Assembly: GCF_016865525.2 (NCBI RefSeq)
Contig: NZ_CP075169.1
Coordinates: 1,240,337 to 1,304,336 of the forward strand
DNA length: 64,000 nucleotides
Direction: 5' to 3'
Origin: Sodalis ligni
GTDB taxonomy: Bacteria > Pseudomonadota > Gammaproteobacteria > Enterobacterales > Enterobacteriaceae
Shown here: positions 7,922 through 15,192 of the stretch, piece by piece
Numbering within the stretch: the stretch's first letter is position 1
How the letters are laid out: each line of letters begins with the position of its first letter
Notes under the pieces: generated by a model
Database searches by the model: none
Told to the model about the DNA's origin: nothing
The model's input: the letters and a program-made list of their open reading frames with translations, nothing else
Translations under genes and position numbers: made by a program

Positions 7922-9214
7922 ATGTTCAAAAAACACTATTCGAAGATCCTATTTTTGTTATTTATCGCCGGCATCGTGAATTATCTGGACCGGGCGGCAT
8001 TCTCGGTTGCCATGCCCTATATCAAGGATCACCTTCATCTTTCTCCCACCGAAGTGGGGGTGATGCTCAGCAGCTTTTTCTTCGGTTATGCCCTGTTTAA
8101 TTTTGTCGGCGGCCATCTGTCGGATATATACGGTCCGAGAAAAGTGTTTGCCATCGCCATGGTGTCATGGTCGCTGTTTTGCGGCCTGACCGGCCTGGCG
8201 TTCGGATATGGTATGCTGTTTGTCGTTCGCCTGCTGTTCGGCATGAGCGAGGGGCCCATCAGCACCACCATTAACAAATGCATCAGCAATTGGGTGCCGC
8301 TGAGCCAGCGATCGCGGGCCGTGGGGATCGCCAATGCCGGCAACCCGTTGGGCGGGGCTATCGCCGGGCCTATCGTTGGGATTATCGCCGTGATGTGGAA
8401 CTGGCGTATTTCATTTATCATCCTGATGGTGCTGGGTTTTGTCTGGACGTTCTTCTGGCTGCGATCCTTTACCGACCGGCCCCATTCCAATCCCCATACT
8501 TCCGCTCAGGAAGTGTCGGAATACGATGAAGAACAGCAAACCCTCCTTGCCGGGCAAGGGGACAGGCATAAGCTGCCTCTGCGTTTCTACCTCGCCCAGC
8601 CCATTGTGCTGTTTACCGGGCTGGCGTTTTTTTCCATCAATTACATCCTGTATTTCTTTTTGACCTGGTTCCCCAGCTATCTGTCGATGGAAAGGGGCCT
8701 GAATATCAAGGAAATCAGCATCGCCTCCGCCATCCCGTGGCTTATCGGCAGCGTCGGTATCGCCATTGGCGGCGCCACCTCCGACTGGATATTCCGTAAA
8801 ACCCATAACCTGTTGTTTTCGAGAAAAATCATGCTGGTGGGGGGACTGATCCTGTCGGCGATCTGCTTAAGTTTCGCCGGCAGCGTGACGTCGGTGAACA
8901 GCGCGGTCAGCCTGATGGCCCTGGGGATCTTTTTCATGTACTTCTCCGCCGCGGCGCCCTGGTCCATCATTTCCGAGCATATTTCACCGGACAAGGTCGG
9001 CGGCGTGGGCGGGTTTGTCCACCTGATGGCCAACACCTCGGGCATGATCGCGCCGATCCTGACCGGCGTGATCGTGCAATACACCGGCAGCTTTATCGCG
9101 GCATTTATCCTGGCGGGGGCGGTGGGCGTGGTGGGGGCGTTAGGAGTGGCGCTGTTCGTCAAGCCGATACCCGGCGGGATCGTTAACGGGAGCCTTATCC
9201 ATGACAATCGCTAA
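7922..9214 (+). CDS. MFS transporter, ACS type (organic or sugar acid uptake)
   Basis: The chain has 430 residues and twelve predicted helices. Helix 1 ends LDRAAFSVAMPY, matching the ACS-family DR motif; helix 2-3 is FFFGYALFNFVGGHLSD followed by YGPRKVF (motif A). The 4-5 loop reads GMSEGPISTTINK and the second half begins near LPLRFYLAQP. An AAGGAG box lies 8 bases before the ATG. The gene follows the RraA-like gene and overlaps the SDR gene by 14 bases, so it is operonic. It is a second permease of the same broad type as the divergent one at 1-1207; both lie near the shared palindrome. Confidence 0.9.
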   Translation: MFKKHYSKILFLLFIAGIVNYLDRAAFSVAMPYIKDHLHLSPTEVGVMLSSFFFGYALFNFVGGHLSDIYGPRKVFAIAMVSWSLFCGLTGLAFGYGMLFVVRLLFGMSEGPISTTINKCISNWVPLSQRSRAVGIANAGNPLGGAIAGPIVGIIAVMWNWRISFIILMVLGFVWTFFWLRSFTDRPHSNPHTSAQEVSEYDEEQQTLLAGQGDRHKLPLRFYLAQPIVLFTGLAFFSINYILYFFLTWFPSYLSMERGLNIKEISIASAIPWLIGSVGIAIGGATSDWIFRKTHNLLFSRKIMLVGGLILSAICLSFAGSVTSVNSAVSLMALGIFFMYFSAAAPWSIISEHISPDKVGGVGGFVHLMANTSGMIAPILTGVIVQYTGSFIAAFILAGAVGVVGALGVALFVKPIPGGIVNGSLIHDNR

Positions 9215-9965
9215 TGCCTTCTCACTGGCCGGCAAAACCGCCCTTATCACCGGCGGGGCCAGCGGCCTCGGTTATGCCATGGCGGAATGCATGACCGCCG
9301 CCGGCGCAAAGGTGATCGTCGCCGGACGCAACGGCGAGGCCGCGCGCCAGGCGGCACAAAACCTCGGTCCCGAGGCCGCCTGGGCGTCGTTTGATATCGG
9401 TGAAACCGGCAAGACCCAGGGATGGGTAGACAATCTGCTCACCACCTACGGGCAGATCGATATTCTGGTGAACAATGCCGGCAACCACTGCAAAAAGCCC
9501 ATTGAAGAGATGACGGTGGCGGAATTCGAATCGGTGCTGGATGTGCATGTGGTCGGGGCCTTTGCCCTCACCAAGGCCCTGGTGCCGCATATGAAGCAGC
9601 ACGGCAGCGGCAGCGTGCTGTTCATCGCTTCCATGACATCGTTCCTGGGGCAGCCCTATGTCAGCGGCTACGCGGCGGCGAAATCCGCCTATCTCGGGCT
9701 GATACACAGCCTGGCCACCGAGCTGTCCGGCGCCGGGATCCGGGTAAACGGCATCGCCCCCGGCTGGATCGATACGCCGATGCTGCGCAAGGCTATCGCC
9801 GGGGATGATGAGCGGAAAAATAAAATTCTCGGCCGCACGCCGATGAAAAAATTCGGCAAACCGCAGGATATCGGCTGGGCCGCCACTTACCTGTCCTCCG
9901 ACGCCGCGGCGTTTGTCAGCGGTCACGTCCTGGTGGTGGACGGCGGGGCGCTGATCGGCTTTTGA
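9201..9965 (+). CDS. Short-chain dehydrogenase/reductase (classical SDR)
   Basis: The cofactor site TGGASGLG is at residues 14-21, NNAG follows in the middle of the Rossmann fold, and the catalytic triad is seen as Ser in IASMTSF and Tyr/Lys in SGYAAAKSAYLGL. The tail DGGALIGF closes the typical VVDGG motif. At 254 residues it is standard size. An Asp-free turn after strand 2 (VIVAGRNGEAAR) suggests NADP rather than NAD, but this is a weak indicator. In this operon it probably oxidises or reduces a hydroxy acid or keto acid. The start overlaps the end of the transporter gene. Confidence 0.9.
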   Translation: MTIANAFSLAGKTALITGGASGLGYAMAECMTAAGAKVIVAGRNGEAARQAAQNLGPEAAWASFDIGETGKTQGWVDNLLTTYGQIDILVNNAGNHCKKPIEEMTVAEFESVLDVHVVGAFALTKALVPHMKQHGSGSVLFIASMTSFLGQPYVSGYAAAKSAYLGLIHSLATELSGAGIRVNGIAPGWIDTPMLRKAIAGDDERKNKILGRTPMKKFGKPQDIGWAATYLSSDAAAFVSGHVLVVDGGALIGF

Positions 9966-10007
9966 TTTATCCGGACGGGCTACGCTTCCCGCCCCGTGGA
10001 GTATCCC

Positions 10008-10322
10008 ATGAGCAAAAGAGCACTGTTGTTAAACCCGAAAGATAATTGCGTGGTGGCGCTGGAGGACATCGCCAAGGGGGATGAGGTGAATTATGAGGGC
10101 GGTGAATTTACCGCCCTTCATGATGTGACCCTGGGACATAAGTTGGCCATTGTGGATATGGAGAGCGGCGCGCAGGTTTACAAATACGGCGCGATTATCG
10201 GGTCGGCGACCCAGACTATCGGCCGGGGCAGCCATATTCACTCTCATAACCTGAAGAGTAATTATATCGAAGGCTATCACCATGACGACGCCGGCTATTC
10301 GGCCTCGGGGGAGCAGGCATAA
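10008..10322 (+). CDS. SAF-domain small subunit of a UxaA-family (altronate/sulfolactate-type) lyase
   Basis: The 104-residue product is the N-terminal SAF domain that in UxaA and GarD is fused to the catalytic domain. Recognisable segments are LNPKDNCVVALEDIAKGDEV, LGHKLAIVDM and YKYGAIIGSATQTIGRGSHI, the last being the family's KYGxxIGxAT element with the VHxHN-like end. GGAG sits 7 bases before ATG 10008; an upstream in-frame GTG at 9996 is less likely. It shares one base with the next gene (TAATG), so the two subunits are tightly coupled. The same split arrangement is known in sulfolactate sulfo-lyase SuyA/SuyB. Confidence 0.87.
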   Translation: MSKRALLLNPKDNCVVALEDIAKGDEVNYEGGEFTALHDVTLGHKLAIVDMESGAQVYKYGAIIGSATQTIGRGSHIHSHNLKSNYIEGYHHDDAGYSASGEQA

Positions 10323-11509
10323 TGCAAGGCTATATCAGACCGGACGGAAGTGTCGGCATCCGCAACTCGGTACAAGTCATTTTTATGGTGGAGTGCGCCA
10401 GCCATGTGGCGAAGAATATCGCCGAATCTTTTCAGCGGCCGGACGTGCAATTTTTCGGTTTCTCCGGCTGCTACCCCAGCGACTACGGCTACCGGCTGGT
10501 GAAGAATCTGGCGACCCACAGCAACGTCGGCGCGGTCCTGATAGTTTCCCTGGGGTGCGAAAACTTCGATCGCGATGGGCTGGCCCGGGAGGTAAAAGCC
10601 AGCGGGCGTCCCTGCCATCTGCTGGTGATCCAGGAGAACGGCGGCACGCTTGAGACCATCAAACGCGGGAAAGCCCTGGTGGCGGATATGCTGGAAGAGA
10701 TTGCCCGGGTTCCCCGGCGTGAAATCGACTTCAGTGATTTGATTATCGGTACTATTTGCGGCGGTTCCGACGGCACCAGCGGCATCACCGGCAATCCTGC
10801 GGTGGGCCGGGCCTTCGATTACCTGCTGACCCAGGGCGCCAGATGCATGTTTGAAGAGAGCGGGGAGCTCATCGGCTGCGAGGATCATATGATGGCGCGG
10901 GCGGCCAGCGAAACGGCCCGCGATCAAATCGACCTGGCGATGCGCAAGGCTAAACGCTACTACTCCATCATGGGGCTGGGCAGCTTTTCCAACGGCAATG
11001 CCGTGGGCGGCTTGACCACGCAGGAGGAGAAATCCCTCGGCGCTTACACCAAATCAGGCGACAGTCCCATCAACGGCGTGATCTTGCCGACGGAAGTGCC
11101 TCCGCGGCCGGGTTTGTATCTTATGGATGTGGTGCCCGACGGCGAGCCACGTTTTGGTTACCCCAATATTAACGATACCTCGGAAATCATCGAGCTCATC
11201 GCCACCGGTTGCCATGTGATACTGTTCACTACCGGCCGGGGATCGGTGGTGGGTTCGGTCATCTCGCCGGTTATCAAGATTTGCAATAACCCGCAGACTT
11301 ACCGCAACCTCAGCGACGATATGGATGTCAACGCCGGGCGCATTATCAGTGAAGGGGCTTCTTTGGATGATGTGGCGCAAGACATTCTGCACTGCATCCG
11401 CGCTGTTGCCGGCCAGGAGCTCAGTTGTTCCGAACGGCTGGGACACAGCGAATTTGTCCTGACCTATAAAGCCTTTGATTATGAGAAGAGCGGCTGCCGT
11501 ATTGCCTGA
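10322..11509 (+). CDS. Catalytic large subunit of a UxaA-family dehydratase/lyase
   Basis: This corresponds to the C-terminal catalytic domain of D-altronate or galactarate dehydratase. Visible family motifs are GIRNSVQVIFMVECA at the start, SLGCENFDRDGLA, ICGGSDGTSGITGNPAVG, GNAVGGLTTQEEKSLG, and FTTGRGSVVGSVISPVIK followed by SDDMDVNAG. Such enzymes use Fe(II) or Mn(II) to dehydrate sugar acids; the paralogue SuyB desulfonates sulfolactate. At 395 residues it fits a stand-alone large subunit paired with the SAF protein before it. Which substrate is used cannot be told from the sequence. It is the last gene of the operon, and a strong hairpin follows. Confidence 0.88.
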   Translation: MQGYIRPDGSVGIRNSVQVIFMVECASHVAKNIAESFQRPDVQFFGFSGCYPSDYGYRLVKNLATHSNVGAVLIVSLGCENFDRDGLAREVKASGRPCHLLVIQENGGTLETIKRGKALVADMLEEIARVPRREIDFSDLIIGTICGGSDGTSGITGNPAVGRAFDYLLTQGARCMFEESGELIGCEDHMMARAASETARDQIDLAMRKAKRYYSIMGLGSFSNGNAVGGLTTQEEKSLGAYTKSGDSPINGVILPTEVPPRPGLYLMDVVPDGEPRFGYPNINDTSEIIELIATGCHVILFTTGRGSVVGSVISPVIKICNNPQTYRNLSDDMDVNAGRIISEGASLDDVAQDILHCIRAVAGQELSCSERLGHSEFVLTYKAFDYEKSGCRIA

Positions 11510-11555
11510 GATAAGCACGGCAGCCGGCCTGGCGTTTGGGGGCTCCCCAAACGCC
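11491..11555. terminator. Two hairpins at the end of the catabolic operon
   Basis: CGGCTGCCGT (11491-11500) pairs with ACGGCAGCCG (11517-11526) across the stop codon. A second stem, GGCGTTTGGGG / CCCCAAACGCC with a 3-base loop, occupies 11531-11555. No clear U-tract follows, so classical Rho-independent termination is uncertain. From here to focB (11789) I see no gene. Confidence 0.5.
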
Positions 11556-11788
11556 GTCCCATACCTTATTTGCCGCATGGCCCGCCCCCAGCGGAGTTTT
11601 TCCAAACGACGCCCGCAGCGCAGCATCACCGCTGCGTTGACATCTGCTATTCAGCATTGATCACCGTAAAAATGCCTCATGCTTTAAAATATATTTCCAT
11701 TTTTTGCCATGATATTAATTTATTCAAAACAAAGTTTGTTCTTTATGAATTTATGTTCGTCAAAAATGTCGTGGCGACAGTATCGACA

Positions 11789-12646
11789 TTAATGCCGTTC
11801 ATCGCCGGGGCGCAAATAAATAACCCAGTAGGTCAACCCCACTAACAGGCCCCCGCCGAAAATATTCCCGATGGTTCCCGAAATAAGTTTGCCGGTAAAA
11901 AATTGCCCCCCCGCCAGGGCAGGAAATTGACCCGGCGGGGCGTAAATTCCTTCCAAAAAGGCCGGCGACGAATAATCGCGGATAATAATAGCCAATGGAA
12001 TGAGAAACATATTGGCGATACTGTGCTCGAATCCGCTGGCGACAAACATTCCAATGGGCAGCAGCATGGCGAACATTTTATCGCTCAGGGTGTGTCCGGA
12101 ATAACTCAACCATACCGCCAGGCAAACCATTGAATTGGCCAGAATACCAAGGAATACCGCCTCCACAAAGGTATGGTGCATCTTATGATCGGCGGTCTGC
12201 AATACGTTTAATCCCCAACCGCCGTTGGATGACATGCTCTGCCCGGCAAACCAGATCAAGGCGACAAAAAACAGCGCCCCCACCAGATTGCCGAAATAGA
12301 CATTAATCCAATTCAATGCCAGCTGTTTCCAGGTGATGCGGCCGCTGGCCTTGGCCACTACCGTTAATACCGTGGAGGTAAAAAGATCGGCGCCGCATAC
12401 CACCACCAGAATCAGGCCGAGGGAAAAACAAAGGCCGCCCACCAGTTTTACCAGACCGCTGGCCGGGGCCGGTCCGGCGGTCACGGTAATATAAAATGCA
12501 AAAGCAATGGAGATAAACATACCGACGGTCATTGCCAGGAAAAAGGTGATTTCCGGTTTTTTCATGGTCTTATAAACGCCGGCCTGCTCGGCCACTTTTG
12601 CCATTTCCGCCGGCAGGCGCAGATCAAAGGAATTTTCGATGTTCAT
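11789..12646 (-). CDS. focB: Formate channel FocB (FNT family)
   Basis: Formate/nitrite transporter family, 285 residues with six membrane helices. Hallmarks are the soluble N-terminal helix with AEMAKVAEQAGVYK, the CGADLFTSTVLTVVAKASGRI segment of the omega loop, NWINVYFGNLVGAL, the pore His region HKMHHTFVEAVFLGILANSMVCLAVW and GFEHSIANMFLIP. In E. coli focB is the last gene of the hyf operon. Here it sits beside hyfR but points the other way, so the locus has been rearranged. It probably moves formate across the inner membrane to or from the formate hydrogenlyase encoded nearby. I assign focB rather than focA from context only. Confidence 0.88.
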   Translation of the reverse strand: MNIENSFDLRLPAEMAKVAEQAGVYKTMKKPEITFFLAMTVGMFISIAFAFYITVTAGPAPASGLVKLVGGLCFSLGLILVVVCGADLFTSTVLTVVAKASGRITWKQLALNWINVYFGNLVGALFFVALIWFAGQSMSSNGGWGLNVLQTADHKMHHTFVEAVFLGILANSMVCLAVWLSYSGHTLSDKMFAMLLPIGMFVASGFEHSIANMFLIPLAIIIRDYSSPAFLEGIYAPPGQFPALAGGQFFTGKLISGTIGNIFGGGLLVGLTYWVIYLRPGDERH

Positions 12647-13050
12647 AATGACTCCCGATTATTAATTATCTATGGCATGGTAATAACGGTTATTGCTCAA
12701 TAAAGTAGGGACTTGGAAAATAATGGTTCTTAAATTAAATGCATTTCTCATACCATAAAGATGGAAAAGATATGTTCCTGATTGCTTTTCGTGGTAAACC
12801 GGAAGACTGACAGCAAATATATTGCGTAATAAGAATTATTTACATTTACCGTTTACGATTGGGAGGAATGAAAACCGCTATGTATTTAATTATACAACGA
12901 ATTGCTTTTACGACGCTAATGTCTCCGCGTCGGCAGAGATAGGCCATAAAACACCGTATCAGATCAAATTAATGAACCGGCCGAATATTCTTTCCACCCG
13001 TACTCCTTTAAACTGAAAAAAATGTTTAGGATGGCCACGAAGCAACGCTG
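12647..13050. other. Divergent intergenic region focB/hyfR
   Basis: About 400 bp, AT-rich, with no convincing ORF. It must hold promoters for focB (minus) and hyfR (plus). I found no good -24/-12 element pointing to focB. Only a distant AGGA (about 20 bases) precedes the hyfR ATG, so hyfR may be weakly translated. Confidence 0.5.
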
Positions 13051-15057
13051 ATGCTGAAAACGTCGAATGATAGTGAAATAAACGACCAATGGCAGGAAGC
13101 GATAATCCGGATCTCGCAAACCCTCTTTTTTCAGCGGGACGACGCATCGATATTATCCGCTCTGATGCCTTTGCCGATACCCTGCCGGTTCATCGATCTG
13201 GTGCTGTTCCTGCCGCGCCGCCATTTCAGCTGCGACCGGGACGGGCCCCGAGCCGGCCCCGAGCCGGATCTCGAGCAAGATCTGCCGGAAAATCACAGCC
13301 GCTGCGTGCTGCCGGTAGCATCTCCCCGCCGCCGGTTCGGCGACGTTTATTTTACCCGGACCGACGGATATCATTACAGCCAGGATGAGCGTGCGTTTTT
13401 ACGCCGTCTGGCGCAGCTGCTGGCGGTGGCGCTGGAAAATCTCGCTGTGCAGGATACCCTGCGTCTGGAAAACGAGGTATTGCGCCATGAGCGGGATCAC
13501 CACCGGATTTTGGTGGATGTAACCAATTCCGTGCTCTCCTGCCTGGATATGGACGCGCTGGCGTCAGAAGTGTCGAAGGAGATCCATCGGTTTTTCGGCA
13601 TTGACTATATCAGTCTGGCGCTATGCGAGAACGCCGGGGAAAACGTTCGTCTTAATCGGTATGTCACTCACTATCAAGCCGGCAAGCCCATGCGGCGCGA
13701 GCAAACACGTGTCCCCCTGGCCGGTAATGCCCTGGCGCAAAGGGCACTGGCGCAAACTGAACCCCTGGTTATCAATTTGCAGGATGAGCCGCAGTGGGCG
13801 GAGGATGATCCGCACCTGGCCGCAATGCTGCGGGAAGGGGTACACACATTGTGCCTATTGCCGATGCTGTTCGGCCATAAGCCGCTGGGGATTCTGAAAC
13901 TGGCGCAATACCAGCAGGGTATCTTCAGCGAGTCCAACCTGCGGTTGCTGAGCCAGATTACCGCCCGCATCGCCATCGCGGTGGATAACGCCCGCGCCTA
14001 CGACGAAATAACCCGGCTGAAAGACAATCTGGAACACGAAAATATCTGGCTTAACGAACAGATGTATAACAGCGGCAGCTTCGGCGAGATTATCTGGAAA
14101 AGCGCGGCGATGGGGGCGCTGCTTGAGCAGGTGCAAATGGTGGCGGACAGCGACAGTACGGTACTGATCCTCGGTGAGACCGGCACCGGCAAGGAGCTCA
14201 TTGCCCGCGCGATCCACGAGCTCAGCGCGCGCAACGGCAAACCCATGGTGAAGATGAATTGCGCCGCGGTCCCGTCCGGCCTGCTGGAAAGCGATCTGTT
14301 CGGCCATGAAAAGGGAGCGTTTACCGGCGCCACCACCACCCGTCACGGCCGCTTTGAACTGGCGGAGGGGGGAACGCTGTTTCTCGACGAGGTGGGGGAT
14401 TTGCCGCTGGAGCTGCAGCCCAAGCTGTTGCGGGTGCTGCAGGAGCGGGAAATCGAACGGCTGGGGGGCAGCAAAGTGATACCGGTGAATGTCCGGCTTA
14501 TCGCCGCCACCAACCGCGATCTCAAGGACATGGTGGCTGAGCGACAGTACCGCAGCGATCTCTACTACCGGCTGAATGTCTTCCCGATTCTCATTCCCCC
14601 CCTGCGGGAGCGGCCGGAAGATATTCCGCTGCTGGCAAAGTTCTTCACCCAGAAGATTGCCCGCCGCATGAACCGCACTATCGACAGCATCCCCGGCGAA
14701 ACCCTGCGCCGGCTCAGCCAGCTCTCCTGGCCCGGTAACGTCCGCGAGCTTGAGAACGTCATCGAGCGGGCGGTGATACTGACCCGGGGTACCCAGCTTA
14801 ATCTGCGGCTGGATGAACTGCAGCCCGCCGTATCGCCGCCCGTCGCCCGCCCCCCCGCACCGGAGCCCGCCATGCACCGCCCGGCGCCCGTCCCGCTGGA
14901 AAACGACGAGACTGAGCGCCAGCGCATCATACAGGCGCTGCGGGAAGCGAACGGCATCGTAGCGGGTCCGCGCGGCGCCGCCATGAAGCTGGGGGTTAAA
15001 CGTACGACGCTGTTGTCCAGGATGCAACGGCTGGGCATCTCCCCGCAGGCATGGTAG
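13051..15057 (+). CDS. hyfR: HyfR/FhlA-type sigma-54 activator of formate hydrogenlyase
   Basis: Formate-responsive enhancer-binding protein, 668 residues. The first half holds GAF-like sensor segments (VLVDVTNSVLSCLDMDALAS, and HTLCLLPMLFGHKPLGILKLA). The AAA+ domain has Walker A GETGTGKELIARAI, the sigma-54 contact loop GAFTGA and Walker B GGTLFLDEVGDLP. The C-terminus is a Fis-type helix-turn-helix ending KRTTLLSRMQRLGIS. Length is nearer E. coli HyfR (670) than FhlA (692), and focB and hyf lie beside it, hence hyfR. Direct formate binding and control of the three -24/-12 promoters in this locus are inferred from the family. The stop codon lies inside a dispersed repeat. Confidence 0.88.
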   Translation: MLKTSNDSEINDQWQEAIIRISQTLFFQRDDASILSALMPLPIPCRFIDLVLFLPRRHFSCDRDGPRAGPEPDLEQDLPENHSRCVLPVASPRRRFGDVYFTRTDGYHYSQDERAFLRRLAQLLAVALENLAVQDTLRLENEVLRHERDHHRILVDVTNSVLSCLDMDALASEVSKEIHRFFGIDYISLALCENAGENVRLNRYVTHYQAGKPMRREQTRVPLAGNALAQRALAQTEPLVINLQDEPQWAEDDPHLAAMLREGVHTLCLLPMLFGHKPLGILKLAQYQQGIFSESNLRLLSQITARIAIAVDNARAYDEITRLKDNLEHENIWLNEQMYNSGSFGEIIWKSAAMGALLEQVQMVADSDSTVLILGETGTGKELIARAIHELSARNGKPMVKMNCAAVPSGLLESDLFGHEKGAFTGATTTRHGRFELAEGGTLFLDEVGDLPLELQPKLLRVLQEREIERLGGSKVIPVNVRLIAATNRDLKDMVAERQYRSDLYYRLNVFPILIPPLRERPEDIPLLAKFFTQKIARRMNRTIDSIPGETLRRLSQLSWPGNVRELENVIERAVILTRGTQLNLRLDELQPAVSPPVARPPAPEPAMHRPAPVPLENDETERQRIIQALREANGIVAGPRGAAMKLGVKRTTLLSRMQRLGISPQAW

Positions 15058-15152
15058 GCCCGCGATCACCGAGCGTGCCACGAACCTGTTGAAGGGAGTC
15101 CGTGCCGAAGGGGGCGAAGCGGGCGTGGTTTTCCCGCCCGCCGGAGCGCCCC
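15053..15152 (-). repeat. Single copy of the ~100-bp dispersed element also arrayed after hypF
   Basis: The reverse complement of this stretch aligns almost end to end with the 106-bp unit at 36978-37440. Shared blocks are CGCTCCGGCGGGCGGGA, CGCCCGCTTCG, CGGCACGG and CGGTGATCGCGGGCCTACC. Its edge supplies the TAG stop of hyfR. A further partial GGTAGGCCC motif follows at 15160. It looks like an intergenic palindromic repeat family of this genome. Confidence 0.75.
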
Positions 15153-15192
15153 TTGGCATGGTAGGCCCGATGCCACGGGCCCGACGGATGTT

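Noticed and set aside
15155..15190. Possible Rho-independent terminator of hyfR (GGGCCCGATGCCACGGGCCC)
   Set aside because: It is palindromic but has no U-tract and appears to be part of the dispersed repeat family, so I did not list it as a terminator.
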